Assembly: GCA_965215295.1 (NCBI GenBank)
Contig: OZ244045.1
Coordinates: 3,534,001 to 3,598,000, forward strand
Origin: HK1 sp965215295
Lineage (GTDB): Bacteria; Pseudomonadota; Gammaproteobacteria; HK1
DNA length: 64,000 nt
Direction of reading: 5' to 3'
Shown piece by piece: positions 1-8,923 of this stretch; the stretch's first letter is position 1; the number at the start of each line of letters is the position of its first letter. The notes beneath the pieces are model-generated. The model did no database searches. It was not told where the DNA came from and saw nothing but the letters and a program-made list of their open reading frames with translations. Position numbers and translations under genes: made by a program.

Positions 1-447
1 ACCGAAACATCTTGTGATCTCTCCGTCGAACGCGCTACCGAAATCATCGACGTCATTGAGAAACGGACGGATCAAATCGGCGACTCGTTCCGGTAGCGCC
101 GCATCGATGTTCTCCGACGGTTCGGCCCCTGCCGCTTTGTTGGATACCTCTTCCGCCCACCGGGATACCGCGTCGAGTGCTTCTTTCGGAAGATTCGACA
201 TCTTGTCGAGAGACCTGTGCCGTCGATAACGATAAGACGGTAGCCGCCTCCTTGCCCACGGTTCGGCATACCGGCGATCTCCAAAGAAGCGATGGAGCGC
301 ATAGATCAGGATGGCGAGATACGACTTTCCCGTATTGCTCGGACCGACGAAAACGGTCAATGGTCGCAGATCGATGGTCGCCTCGACGATCGGCCCGAAA
401 TCGGCAACCGCGAGCACCGGATCTCTTCTCTCGGATGATGTGGTCAT
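1..447 (-). CDS. AAA-family ATPase, N-terminal 149 residues (runs off left edge)
   Basis: The reading frame opens with ATG at 447-445 on the minus strand and stays open to base 1, so only the N-terminus is present. Residues about 33-41 read VFVGPSNTGKSYLA, a Walker A motif of the RecF/SMC-like AAA_15/AAA_21 type. It is preceded by a short strand that resembles the FGPI start typical of overcoming-lysogenisation/abortive-infection style ATPases. The rest of the visible part is charged and helical. The role is unknown, because such ATPases usually act with a nuclease encoded next door, and that side lies outside the window. The start is the first ATG in frame after the upstream gap and places the P-loop about 30 residues in, as is usual for the family. 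Confidence 0.8.
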   Translation of the reverse strand, partial: MTTSSERRDPVLAVADFGPIVEATIDLRPLTVFVGPSNTGKSYLAILIYALHRFFGDRRYAEPWARRRLPSYRYRRHRSLDKMSNLPKEALDAVSRWAEEVSNKAAGAEPSENIDAALPERVADLIRPFLNDVDDFGSAFDGEITRCFG

Positions 448-539
448 CGTACTCCTCCGTGCGGGCCGGCAGTCTGGCGAAGGTGAAGTGTACATGGTCA
501 CCGCTTTGCGCCCCGGTCCCGCCGAACTCGTCTCCGATC
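448..539. other. Short intergenic gap
   Basis: This gap lies between the start of the AAA ATPase and the stop of the dehydrogenase, both on the minus strand. No hairpin or promoter could be supported. Confidence 0.4.
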
Positions 540-1505
540 TCAGTACAGCCCGTGCTCGCGCCGGGTGCGCGCGAGGGTGCGCAGCACCGGCAGCAGCAGG
601 GTGTCGCGCTCCTTCGCGATGGACGCGGTCCCGCGCTCGCCGACCGCCCCGGCGACGAGCGCCTTCAGTTCGGCCCGCACCTCCGGCGTGAGCTCGACCG
701 GCCGCATGTCGTCCATCCAGTGCTGGAGCGCGTCCCCGAAGTGGTCGAGGAAGTTCGAGAACCCGCCCGGTCCGCCCGCGAGATGGCACAGCTCGAACGG
801 ACCCATCACGCTCAGGCGCAGGCCGGGACCGTACTTGATGGCGTCGTCGACGTCCTCGACGCTCGCGAGTCCGGTGAGCACCGCGTCCATCGCCTCGCGC
901 CACAAGGCGGTCTGCAACCGGTTCACGAGATGGCCGGGCGCCTCGTGGTTGAGCCGGATCGCTTTCTTTCCGTGCGCGTTGTAGAAGTCGATGGTCCAGT
1001 CGACGACGTTCGCATCCGTGTCCGCTCCCCCCACCACCTCCACGAGCGGGACGAGGTGCGGCGGGTTGAACGGATGCCCCACCACGAATCGCGCCGCGTT
1101 CGAGAGCCCCGCCTGGAGCTCCGACATGAGCAGGCCGGAGGTCGAGCTGGCCATGACCACGTCGCGCGGCAGCGCGGCATCGATCTCCGCATAGAGCGCC
1201 CGCTTGACGTCGAGCTTCTCCGGAGCGCTCTCCTGCACGAACTCGACGCCGTCGATGGCCGCGGCGGGGCCGGCATGGAAGGTGAGCCGATCGGGGCTTG
1301 CGCCGGCGGCGACCCCATCGAGGTCTTCGAGGACGGGCCACGTATCGGCCACGAACGCACGCAGCGTCGTCTCCGCGCCGGGGGCCGGGTCCCACGCCTG
1401 TACGTCCATTGCGCGCGCAAGGAAGTACGCGGTCCACGATGCTCCGATGGTGCCGGCGCCGATGACGCCGACGCGATGGACGGATGACGGTTCAGGCAGG
1501 TTCAC
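540..1505 (-). CDS. 3-hydroxyacyl-CoA dehydrogenase family, probably L-carnitine dehydrogenase
   Basis: 321 residues, full length for short 3-hydroxyacyl-CoA/carnitine 3-dehydrogenases, which oxidise a beta-hydroxyl with NAD+. The N-terminal Rossmann motif GVIGAGTIGASW sits at about residues 13-24. The active-site region shows SSTSGLLMSELQ and GHPFNPPHLVPLVEVV, and the C-terminal dimerisation domain starts near VNRLQTALWREAM. The FNPPHLVPLVEVVGG pattern and the overall size favour the carnitine dehydrogenase branch over 3-hydroxybutyryl-CoA dehydrogenase, but substrate choice is an inference. The start is a GTG at 1505 with AGGAG about nine bases upstream. It lies 48 bases downstream of the CBS-domain gene on the same strand. 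Confidence 0.82.
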   Translation of the reverse strand: MNLPEPSSVHRVGVIGAGTIGASWTAYFLARAMDVQAWDPAPGAETTLRAFVADTWPVLEDLDGVAAGASPDRLTFHAGPAAAIDGVEFVQESAPEKLDVKRALYAEIDAALPRDVVMASSTSGLLMSELQAGLSNAARFVVGHPFNPPHLVPLVEVVGGADTDANVVDWTIDFYNAHGKKAIRLNHEAPGHLVNRLQTALWREAMDAVLTGLASVEDVDDAIKYGPGLRLSVMGPFELCHLAGGPGGFSNFLDHFGDALQHWMDDMRPVELTPEVRAELKALVAGAVGERGTASIAKERDTLLLPVLRTLARTRREHGLY

Positions 1506-1553
1506 TGGCAGGTTCTCCTTTTTCGGTCGTGGCGCGCCTCGGCGGATGCGCCT

Positions 1554-2024
1554 TCAGGCGCCGCCGTCGAAGTGCACCATCCACGCGGCGATGCCCTGAA
1601 TGGTGATCGTCCCCCGGTAGACGCCCTCGTCGACGACGAAGAGGTAGCTCGTGTCGTGGTGCTCCATGACCGCGAGCGCCTTCATGAGCTGGGTGTCGGA
1701 GTGGATCGACGCGTGCGGCTCCTGCACGTATTCCTCGACGCCACGGTCGAAGATCGCCGGGAGGCGGCGCTCCATCTCCTCGAACGTCGCGTGGTCGTCA
1801 CCGATCACGTGGGCGAGCTCCGCCACGTAGGCGGGCACGACGGAGTGGTTCACGATGTACTTCAGCGTCACCCGTCCCGTGATCAGACCCGACTCGTCGC
1901 GGTACGGGAGGGCCTGCACCCGGGCCGAGAGACACTCCCGGAACACGTCGCGGACGACCATGCCCGGTTGCGCGGTGCGGGTCACGGTAAGGATGTCGTC
2001 TGGGAGGATGTCGTCGGGGAGCAT
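1554..2024 (-). CDS. CBS-domain protein
   Basis: 156 residues containing a pair of CBS motifs (about residues 10-65 and 95-150; second motif ending DTSYLFVVDEGVYRGTITIQ). CBS pairs bind adenosyl nucleotides and usually regulate a partner enzyme or channel. The gene begins 24 bases after the stop of the ion transporter on the same strand, so the two are probably cotranscribed and the CBS protein may sense nucleotides for that transporter (inference). The N-terminus carries a short direct repeat, LPDDI-LPDDI. The start ATG is at 2024. Confidence 0.8.
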   Translation of the reverse strand: MLPDDILPDDILTVTRTAQPGMVVRDVFRECLSARVQALPYRDESGLITGRVTLKYIVNHSVVPAYVAELAHVIGDDHATFEEMERRLPAIFDRGVEEYVQEPHASIHSDTQLMKALAVMEHHDTSYLFVVDEGVYRGTITIQGIAAWMVHFDGGA

Positions 2025-2048
2025 GGCGCTTCCGTCTTCGGCCGCATC

Positions 2049-3392
2049 TCACAGGTATCGCAAGTAGACGTACACGCTCGCGATCGCGACGCTCATCAGC
2101 ATCATCGGGAACGCGAGCATCATGAACGGCAGGAACCGGATCCGGTGCCCGGCCCGCTCCGCCAGGCCGGCGACGATCAGGTTCGCGCTGGCGCCGACCA
2201 GCGAGCCGTTCCCGCCGAGGCACGCGCCGAGCGCGAGCGACCACCACAGCGGCATCAGCCCCTCGGCCCCGCCGAAGCTGGGCGCCATGGACTTGATCAG
2301 CGGGATCATCGTCGCAACGAACGGGATGTTGTCCACCACCGCCGAGGCGATGGCGGAGACCCACAGGATCGCCAGCGCGGTGACGGTGAGGTCGCCCCCG
2401 GTCGCATCGACGATCCAGTGGGCGAGGATGCCGAGAACCCCCGCGTGCTCGATGCCGTGCACGACGATGAACAGGCCGACGAAGAAGAAGATCGTGACCC
2501 ACTCGACCTCGCCGAAGCGCCGGTGGACGCTCTCCGACTGCCGCTCGGCCCTGACCCCGAGGTTCGTGATCAGCAGCAGGAGCGCCGCGCCGGACATCGC
2601 GATCGTCGCCGGCTCCATGCGCAGCGGATGGGCGCAGACGAAGGCGACGATCACCAGCCCGAGCACCGACAGGGACTTCTTCAGCAGCGGCACGTCGGTG
2701 ATCGCTTCGCGCTCCTTGAGGCCCATCACGTAGGCCCGCCGTTCGCTGCCGGCGCGCATCCCGCGCCCGTAGACGAAGTAGAACACGCCGAGGGTCGCCG
2801 CCAGGATCGGGGGCGTGATCGGCGCGAGGTTGAGGACGAAGTCGTTGAAGGTGAGCCGCACCGCGGACCCGATCATGATGTTGGGCGGGTCCCCGATCAG
2901 CGTCGCGGCGCCGCCGATGTTGGACGCGAAGATCTCCGCGACCAGGAACGGGTAGGGACTGACCCCCAGCTCCTTGGCGATGAGGAGCGTCACGGGCGCA
3001 AGCAGGAGCACGGTGGTGACGTTGTCGAGCAACGCCGAGAACACCGCGGTGACGATCGAGAGCATCACCAGGATGGCCCAGGGGCGGGCCTGCACCCGCT
3101 TGGCCGACCAGATCGCCACGAACTGGAAGACCCCGCTGCGCCGCGTGACCGCCACGATCACCATCATCCCGGTCAACAGCCCGAGGGTGTTGAAGTCCAC
3201 GCCCCGGATCGCGGCCTCCTGGTTCAGGACGCCGAGCGAGATCATGAGGCCGGCGCCGGCCAGCGCCACGATCGCGCGGTTGACCTTCTCGGTGACGATC
3301 GCCGCGTAGGTGGCGACGAAGAGGATGCTGGAGACCCAGATCGGGTCCCATCCGAACACGACGTGGCTGTCGATGTTCCCGGGTGCGTCCAT
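2049..3392 (-). CDS. ArsB/NhaD (ion transporter superfamily) membrane permease
   Basis: About 447 residues with roughly 11-12 hydrophobic segments. The two pseudo-symmetric halves carry the family signatures: LLDNVTTVLLLAPVTLLIA and GGAATLIGDPPNIMIGSAV in the first half, and SAVVDNIPFVATMIP with GGNGSLVGASANLIVAGLA in the second. This pattern is shared by ArsB, NhaD and P-protein type carriers in the inner membrane. Which ion is moved cannot be read from sequence; no arsR or arsC lies nearby, which argues against arsenite. The start is placed at ATG 3392, preceded by GGAG, rather than at a longer upstream reading frame whose first 20 residues are arginine-rich and unlike the family. Confidence 0.85.
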   Translation of the reverse strand: MDAPGNIDSHVVFGWDPIWVSSILFVATYAAIVTEKVNRAIVALAGAGLMISLGVLNQEAAIRGVDFNTLGLLTGMMVIVAVTRRSGVFQFVAIWSAKRVQARPWAILVMLSIVTAVFSALLDNVTTVLLLAPVTLLIAKELGVSPYPFLVAEIFASNIGGAATLIGDPPNIMIGSAVRLTFNDFVLNLAPITPPILAATLGVFYFVYGRGMRAGSERRAYVMGLKEREAITDVPLLKKSLSVLGLVIVAFVCAHPLRMEPATIAMSGAALLLLITNLGVRAERQSESVHRRFGEVEWVTIFFFVGLFIVVHGIEHAGVLGILAHWIVDATGGDLTVTALAILWVSAIASAVVDNIPFVATMIPLIKSMAPSFGGAEGLMPLWWSLALGACLGGNGSLVGASANLIVAGLAERAGHRIRFLPFMMLAFPMMLMSVAIASVYVYLRYL

Positions 3393-3464
3393 CTGCCCTG
3401 CTCCATCACTTCGTTGGCGGCGAGGTCGCAACCGAGCCCGCCATCGGCGCACTCCCGCTCCCGG

Positions 3465-4493
3465 TCATGCCCTTGCGGTTTCCAGGGTCGGACCCGGCCC
3501 GCCCGGCCCGGGGGTCGATCGGTCGAGCTTGATCCGGGACTCGAACGCCTTCAGGCGCTTGTAGATCGAGATCAGCTCGACGATGGTCGCCCACGAGTTC
3601 ACGAGGAACTGGAACGAGGTCTCCACCCGGTCGAACGCGCGCAGGATCTGCTGCAGCACGCCGAGAGTGACGACCCCCGCCACGATGGTCGGACCCATCA
3701 TGATGTAGGGCACGATGACCCCGAACTGGAGGTAGGACCACTTCGCGATGTCGAAGTAGAGGTAGTGCTTGTAGAGCCGGAAGTAGTTCTTGCGCACGTT
3801 CGCGAACAGCTCCGTCACCGTCTCCGGCTCCGCCCGCTCCTCGTGGTCCTCGCCGTAGACCAGCTCCTTGCGGTACGCGGCCTCCACCTTCTGGTTGTTG
3901 AACTCCAGGCCGGGGAGCTTGATCCCCACGATGGCGAGCAGCACCGTGCCGGCCGCGGCGGAGATGATCGCCAGGTAGACGAGGGAGTGGTCGACCGGCC
4001 CGATCCACGGGAGCTCGGTGACGTGCTCGCTCAACCCCCAGAGCAGCGGAAGGAATGCGAAGAGGGTCATCACGGACCGCATGAACGCGACGCCCAGCCC
4101 CTCGACGATGCGGGCGAAGCGCATCGTGTCCTCCTGCACGCGCTGCGCGGCGCCTTCGATATGGCGCACCTGGTGCCAGCAGGACATGTAGTAGTCGTTC
4201 ATCGCGGTCCGCCAGCGGAAGACGTAGTGGCGGACGAAGAACTCGAGCAGGACCGCGACGGTGATGTAGATCCCGGCGATCTCCGCGAAGGTGAGGCACT
4301 TGACGAGGAAGTCGTCGAACGACACCGCGCCGGGCTTCGCGAGCGCCTTCTGCAGGGTGTCGTAGAAGTCGCCGAACCACTCGTTGATCCGGACGTCGAG
4401 CTGCACCTTGTACCAGGTGACGAGCAGGATCGCGATGCTGCCGAACAACGACCAGTGCAGCCAACGCCGGTTGGCAAAGAACGACCTGAACAT
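3465..4493 (-). CDS. sbmA: SbmA/BacA-family peptide transporter
   Basis: 342 residues, membrane protein of the SbmA/BacA family. This family forms an inner-membrane dimer that imports peptides and other modified compounds with the proton gradient and lacks an ABC ATPase domain. Visible features are N-terminal transmembrane segments (LHWSLFGSIAILLVTWYKVQ), the conserved block FVRHYVFRWRTAMNDYYM, IEGAAQRVQEDTMRFA, and the C-terminal FDRVETSFQFLVNSWATIVELISIYKRL. The start ATG at 4493 has AAGGAG upstream. The C-terminal tail (STPGPGGPGPTLETARA) is short and proline-rich. It is slightly shorter than the E. coli protein, which is normal for the BacA-like branch. Confidence 0.85.
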   Translation of the reverse strand: MFRSFFANRRWLHWSLFGSIAILLVTWYKVQLDVRINEWFGDFYDTLQKALAKPGAVSFDDFLVKCLTFAEIAGIYITVAVLLEFFVRHYVFRWRTAMNDYYMSCWHQVRHIEGAAQRVQEDTMRFARIVEGLGVAFMRSVMTLFAFLPLLWGLSEHVTELPWIGPVDHSLVYLAIISAAAGTVLLAIVGIKLPGLEFNNQKVEAAYRKELVYGEDHEERAEPETVTELFANVRKNYFRLYKHYLYFDIAKWSYLQFGVIVPYIMMGPTIVAGVVTLGVLQQILRAFDRVETSFQFLVNSWATIVELISIYKRLKAFESRIKLDRSTPGPGGPGPTLETARA

Positions 4494-4592
4494 GCTCCGT
4501 CTCCTTCGGGCGCGGCGCCCCGCGAAGCCGGGGCGGTGGCCTGGGGTGGGACTGCGGATCCGGCGCGGGGTTTCCCTGGGCCGGCCCGCCGA

Positions 4593-5798
4593 TCAGCCGG
4601 AGAGCGACGCGCAGGCGCGCCGGATCCTCATGCACGCTTCCTCGAGCCGGTCCGTCGCGAGCGCGTAGGAGATGCGGAAGTACGGCGAGAGGCCGAACGC
4701 CTCGCCGTGCACGACCGCGACCTCCTCGCTTTCGAGAAGGTACTTCGCGAAGTCGCCGTCGTTCCCGATGGTATCGCCGCCGGGGGTCCGCTTCCCGATG
4801 GTCCCGCCGCAGTCGATGTAGAGGTAGAACGCACCGTCCGGCGAGTCGCAGGAGAGTCCGTCCGTCCGGTCGAGGATCGAGACCCCGAGGTCCCTCCGCT
4901 CCTCGAACACCGCGACGTTGGCCTCGATGAACGACTGGTCGCCGTCGAGCGCCTCGACCCCGGCCCACTGGCTGATGGTGGACGCTCCGCTCGTGGTCTG
5001 TGACTGGACCTTCGACATCGCCGCGATGAGCGGCTTCGGTCCCGCCCCGTAGCCGATGCGCCACCCGGTCATGCAGTACGCTTTCGACAGCCCGTTCATG
5101 GTCAGGGTGCGCTCTTGCAGGTCGGGCGCGACCTGCGCCATCGTCGAGAACGGCTCGTCGCCGTAGACGATGTGCTCGTAGATGTCGTCGGAGAGCACCC
5201 ACACGTGCGGATGCCGGCGCAACACCTCGGCGAGTCCCTCCAGATCGTTCGCCGAGTAGACGGTTCCGGACGGGTTGCCCGGGTTGTTGAGGATCAGCCA
5301 TTTCGTGTTCGCGGTGATCGCCCCTTCGAGCTGGGCGGGCGTCAGCCGGAACCCGTTCGCGCCTTCGGTCGGGACCACCACCGGCGTCCCGCCCGCGAGC
5401 AGCACCATGTCCGGGTAGCTCACCCAGAACGGCGCGGGGACGACGACCTCGTCGTCCGGGTCGAGGGTCGCGGCGAGGGCGTTGCAGATGACCTGCTTGC
5501 CACCGTTGCACACGAGTACTTGGTCGGGGGCGCAGCGCAACCCGTTCTCGCGTTCGAGCTTGCGGCAGATGGCCTCGCGGAACTCGGGGATGCCGCCGAG
5601 CGGCGAGTATTTCGTCTTCCCTTCGATGATGGCGCGCATCGCCGCGATCTTGATGTTGTCCGGGGTATCGAAGTCCGGCTCCCCTGCGGAGAGGGCGATG
5701 ACGTCGCGACCGGCCCGCGCCATCTCCATCGCCTTCGCCGAAATGACGATGGATGGAGACGCCTTGATGCGGTCCATGCGTCGTGCGGCGATGGACAT
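4593..5798 (-). CDS. Aspartate aminotransferase (PLP, class I gamma type)
   Basis: 401 residues, fold-type I aminotransferase transferring amino groups between aspartate and 2-oxoglutarate. Key motifs are SAGEPDFDTP near residue 40, NNPGNPSG (cofactor and substrate binding), LSDDIYEHIVYGDE, and the PLP lysine in MNGLSKAYCMTGWRIGYGAG, with the substrate-binding arginine in YFRISYA near the end. The start at ATG 5798 has CAGGAG just upstream; a longer frame exists but its 62 extra residues are arginine- and proline-rich non-family sequence. A second, different class I aminotransferase lies at 23.2 kb. Confidence 0.88.
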   Translation of the reverse strand: MSIAARRMDRIKASPSIVISAKAMEMARAGRDVIALSAGEPDFDTPDNIKIAAMRAIIEGKTKYSPLGGIPEFREAICRKLERENGLRCAPDQVLVCNGGKQVICNALAATLDPDDEVVVPAPFWVSYPDMVLLAGGTPVVVPTEGANGFRLTPAQLEGAITANTKWLILNNPGNPSGTVYSANDLEGLAEVLRRHPHVWVLSDDIYEHIVYGDEPFSTMAQVAPDLQERTLTMNGLSKAYCMTGWRIGYGAGPKPLIAAMSKVQSQTTSGASTISQWAGVEALDGDQSFIEANVAVFEERRDLGVSILDRTDGLSCDSPDGAFYLYIDCGGTIGKRTPGGDTIGNDGDFAKYLLESEEVAVVHGEAFGLSPYFRISYALATDRLEEACMRIRRACASLSG

Positions 5799-5986
5799 GA
5801 CAGGCTCCTGAAGGTGTTTTGAGAGAGGGGGTGGAGACCGTGCCCGAGTGCACGGACCGCAGCATGTACGAGCGTCGATTCTAGCCCGCATTTCCCGCCG
5901 GTGCGCGAAGCCCGGCCGGTCCTCATGGCTGCGGTCCCCTTCCCGGCCGGGTATGATCCTCCGAGCCGCACGAACTCCCTTCACCC

Positions 5987-6062
5987 GGGCCGTTAGCTCA
6001 GTCGGTAGAGCATCTGACTTTTAATCAGGTGGTCGAAGGTTCGATTCCTTCACGGCCCACCA
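5987..6062 (+). tRNA. tRNA-Lys (anticodon UUU), CCA encoded
   Basis: The cloverleaf can be traced directly. Acceptor GGGCCGT pairs with ACGGCCC followed by ACCA. The D arm contains AGCTCAGTCGGTAGAGC. The anticodon loop CTTTTAA holds TTT at 6020-6022, and the T arm contains GGTTCGATTCC. The sequence is close to gammaproteobacterial tRNA-Lys. It sits at the left border of the accessory island. Confidence 0.97.
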
Positions 6063-6387
6063 ATAAATCAATAGGTTACGGTGCAGATGAGCCCCCTGGA
6101 CTTCGACGAACCCGTACCCGCGGCCCGCGCTCCCGCTGCATCGATCAGAGGTGCAGACACACACGACGAGCGGTCTACAATGCGGCAGGGGCACAGCCTG
6201 GAATCGGCTTGGAGTCGGCCCCGGGCGAGCGGTAGTCGAGTGCGACCCGGACGACACAGGCGGTGGTGACCGTATCCACACGACGGTCGACAAGTGGAAG
6301 ATCTGAACGCCAGATGGAAGGCTCGGAAGGGGAAGAGAGTCGAATGAAGACAGGACCAATGGGCCAGCGGGCCGTAGGGTGACCGGA
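6063..6387. other. Gap between tRNA-Lys and the phosphorothioation-like operon
   Basis: About 325 bases without a supported gene. A TACAAT hexamer occurs near 6174 but no convincing -35 box accompanies it. No copy of the tRNA 3' end was seen elsewhere in the window, so an attachment site is not supported. Confidence 0.4.
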
Positions 6388-7770
6388 ATGGCCGGCAGGA
6401 AACGGCGCCAGTCCGGATTGGGGCCGAGCGAAAAGGCGCGCTACGCCATACGCGACGTGCCCAGGCTCACGATTTCGAGACGCCTGCGCAGACCGCCACC
6501 GAAGCACGATCCGAGCAAGGAGTACCAGTTCCGGTACCGGGCAAAAAGGCACAGTTCGCTGCCGCATGTCGTCAAATTTTCAGGTGGTCGCTCAAGCGGC
6601 ATGCTGCTGTTCGCGCTACTGGAGAACGGATTGCTGGACGCCGCCCGAGGCGACGTCATCGTCTTCAACAACACCACCGCCGAGCATCCGGACACTTACC
6701 GGTTCGTCCGGGATTGCATGTTCACCGCTCGCCGGTACGGGATCCCGTTCTTCCAGGTGGAGTTCCAGACATACGAAGACGCCCGCCAAGGCGAATGGAC
6801 GCGACTCCCGACGTACCGTCTTGTCAACGACGAACCGAAGTCGGAGACGAACGACAGCGGATTCCACTGGCGAGGCGAGGCGTATGAAGAGTTGCTCTCG
6901 TGGGCCGGGTACGTTCCGAACCAGTTCAACCGGATATGCACGAAGCACCTGAAGCTCGACGTCACGCGGAACTTCCTGAAGGACTGGCTCGCATCCAAGC
7001 CGTGCATTCCCCGCCTCGGACACTACGGGAACGGTTCCCGGATTGATGCGGAAACAGTCTACCGGAGGCACCAGCGCAACCAGGGCGGGGTGCCGAAGGA
7101 CATCTTCCTGAGAAAACGCGCCTACGCCTGGGATCGGCCTCACTTCCGCCCCGAGCAGCGCTACGACGCGTTCTGCCCCGGATGGCAGCCATTCGAGAGC
7201 GAGGCGCTCAAGGGCAAGACGTTCGGCGACAAGGCGTGGTTCGGCAAACGGGGCGTGGAGTACGTCGCCTTCATCGGACTCAGAGGCGACGAGCCACACC
7301 GGGTCCACCGTGTGGAGGCGCGCAACGACACCGCAGCCGGCTACGAAGGCGAGCACGTCTACATGCCGCTCAGCGACATGGCGGTGACCAGAGACGACGT
7401 CAACGCGTTCTGGGAGCGCCAAGGCTGGGACTTGGCGCTGCCGAAGGACACGGCAATGTCGAACTGTGTGTACTGCTTCCTGAAGGGAGCAGCGAACCTC
7501 GGCGCCATTCACACCGGACTGGAAGACGCGCCGAAGACCGAAATCCCGGGTTTCGGGCCGCTTGCCGACACGCCGTGCGATCTGCGCTGGTGGATGCGGA
7601 TCGAGGAACGGTACGGACGAGACCTGCACGCCGAGGGCCGGAAGGTCAGGAGCGACGCGACGCACATCGGGTTCTTCGGAACCCATCCCTTCGCCTACAA
7701 GGACCTCATCGACGGACGGGACCTCAGCGCGCTGAGCGAGTCGATGTTGCCGTGCGACTGCACAGAATGA
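6388..7770 (+). CDS. PAPS-reductase-like PP-loop ATP pyrophosphatase (DndC/SspD-like role)
   Basis: About 460 residues. Residues 65-71 read SGGRSSG, the PP-loop that binds ATP pyrophosphate. C184 sits in NRICTKHLK, and C360/C363 in SNCVYCFLKGA form a further cysteine pair. GLRGDEPHRVHR (about 298-308) matches the arginine/glutamate motif of PAPS-reductase-type enzymes, and together the cysteines could hold a 4Fe-4S cluster. DndC and SspD proteins of this superfamily activate DNA for sulfur insertion. Here the neighbouring cysteine desulfurase and phosphorothioation-associated methyltransferase point to a similar task (inference). The gene is not a plain assimilatory CysH. The start is ATG 6388 (alternative GTG 6379 in frame), and the N-terminal 60 residues are basic and non-conserved. 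It overlaps the next gene by ATGA. Confidence 0.8.
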   Translation: MAGRKRRQSGLGPSEKARYAIRDVPRLTISRRLRRPPPKHDPSKEYQFRYRAKRHSSLPHVVKFSGGRSSGMLLFALLENGLLDAARGDVIVFNNTTAEHPDTYRFVRDCMFTARRYGIPFFQVEFQTYEDARQGEWTRLPTYRLVNDEPKSETNDSGFHWRGEAYEELLSWAGYVPNQFNRICTKHLKLDVTRNFLKDWLASKPCIPRLGHYGNGSRIDAETVYRRHQRNQGGVPKDIFLRKRAYAWDRPHFRPEQRYDAFCPGWQPFESEALKGKTFGDKAWFGKRGVEYVAFIGLRGDEPHRVHRVEARNDTAAGYEGEHVYMPLSDMAVTRDDVNAFWERQGWDLALPKDTAMSNCVYCFLKGAANLGAIHTGLEDAPKTEIPGFGPLADTPCDLRWWMRIEERYGRDLHAEGRKVRSDATHIGFFGTHPFAYKDLIDGRDLSALSESMLPCDCTE

Positions 7771-8918
7771 CCGACACGCCCGTCTACCTGGATTACCAAG
7801 CAACGACGCCGATCGATCCCGCGGTCCGGGAGGCGATGATGCCTTTTCTGGGAGACCTGTTCGGGAACCCGCATTCGGGCGACCACAGCTTCGGACGCGA
7901 AGCATCGAACGCAATCCGGCACGCTCGAAAGCAGGTGGCGGACTTCGTGAACGCGGACGACGACGAAATCGTATTCACCTCGGGAGCCACCGAATCGTGC
8001 AACCTCGCCCTTCGGGGGGTCGCGAATCGCCCCGGCAACGACCAGCGCAATCGAATCATCACGCTCGCGACCGAGCATCCCGCCGTGTACGAGACCGTTC
8101 TCGACCTCGGCCGCTCGGGCCTCGACACCGTCGTGCTTCCCGTCTCGTGTGATGGGCTCCTGAACCTCGCCCATCTCGACGAGGTGCTGGATGAACGGAC
8201 GCTCATCGTGTCCGTCATGGCGGTCAACAACGAAATCGGGGTGATCCAGCCTATCGCCGAGATCGCTGCGCGATGCCGGGCTGCCGGCGCTCTGTTCCAC
8301 ACCGACGCAACGCAGGCGGCCGGACGCATGGCCATCGATGTCGACGAGTGGAATGTGGACCTGATGAGCCTGTCGAGCCACAAGGTCTACGGACCCAAGG
8401 GAGTGGGTGCGCTGTTCGTCCGATCGGGCGTAAAGCTCAGACCCATCATTACGGGGGGCTCGCAAGAAGATGGCCTGCGCGGCGGTACACTTGCCCCGGC
8501 GCTGATCGCAGGGTTCGGTGCCGCCTGCGACATCGCGTCGACACGGCAGGAAGGGGATATCGCGCGCATGGAAGCGCTCACGAAACGTCTCTACAACGGC
8601 CTGCGCAAGGTCTGCCCGAGCTTGCGTCTGTTCGGAAACGCCGATCGGAGAGTGGCCGGTAGCCTCACCGTCGGCATCGCGGGGATCCCCGCGCTGGAAG
8701 CGATCGACAACATCTCCAGGCAGATCGCCGTGTCAAGCGGCGCAGCGTGCGCATCCGCCACCACGAAGCCATCGCGTGTCCTGCTCGCACTCGGTCTCGA
8801 CGAAGCGACCGCAAAGACCGGAATCCGAATCAGTCTCGGGCGCTTCACCACGGAGACGGACATCGACACCGCAATTGCTACGCTATCCAGAATCAGCTCA
8901 GCCGCCCACAGGACGTAG
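7767..8918 (+). CDS. Cysteine desulfurase, DndA/IscS/NifS family
   Basis: 383 residues, class V PLP aminotransferase fold that removes sulfur from cysteine and carries it as a persulfide. It begins YLDYQATTPIDPAV, typical of DndA/IscS. The histidine motif is TLATEHPAVYE, the PLP lysine is K206 in SSHKVYGPKG, and the persulfide cysteine is C328 in SSGAACASATTKPS. The start overlaps the stop of the PP-loop gene by four bases (ATGA at 7767-7770), so the two are translationally coupled. No iscU, iscA or suf genes are near, which fits a dedicated sulfur donor for the neighbouring PP-loop enzyme rather than general Fe-S assembly. Confidence 0.9.
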   Translation: MTDTPVYLDYQATTPIDPAVREAMMPFLGDLFGNPHSGDHSFGREASNAIRHARKQVADFVNADDDEIVFTSGATESCNLALRGVANRPGNDQRNRIITLATEHPAVYETVLDLGRSGLDTVVLPVSCDGLLNLAHLDEVLDERTLIVSVMAVNNEIGVIQPIAEIAARCRAAGALFHTDATQAAGRMAIDVDEWNVDLMSLSSHKVYGPKGVGALFVRSGVKLRPIITGGSQEDGLRGGTLAPALIAGFGAACDIASTRQEGDIARMEALTKRLYNGLRKVCPSLRLFGNADRRVAGSLTVGIAGIPALEAIDNISRQIAVSSGAACASATTKPSRVLLALGLDEATAKTGIRISLGRFTTETDIDTAIATLSRISSAAHRT

Positions 8919-8923
8919 ACATC

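Noticed and set aside
2049..3392. Arsenite efflux pump ArsB
   Set aside because: The fold fits the superfamily, but no arsR, arsC or arsA lies nearby and the CBS-domain neighbour suggests another ion.
1572..5003. A 1143-codon plus-strand reading frame over the first gene block
   Set aside because: It is antisense to well-recognised genes and consists of R/D/H/P-rich low-complexity protein, as expected of high-GC shadow frames.
7767..8918. General IscS of Fe-S cluster assembly
   Set aside because: No iscR, iscU, iscA, hscA/B or fdx is near and the gene overlaps the PP-loop gene, favouring a dedicated DndA-like role.
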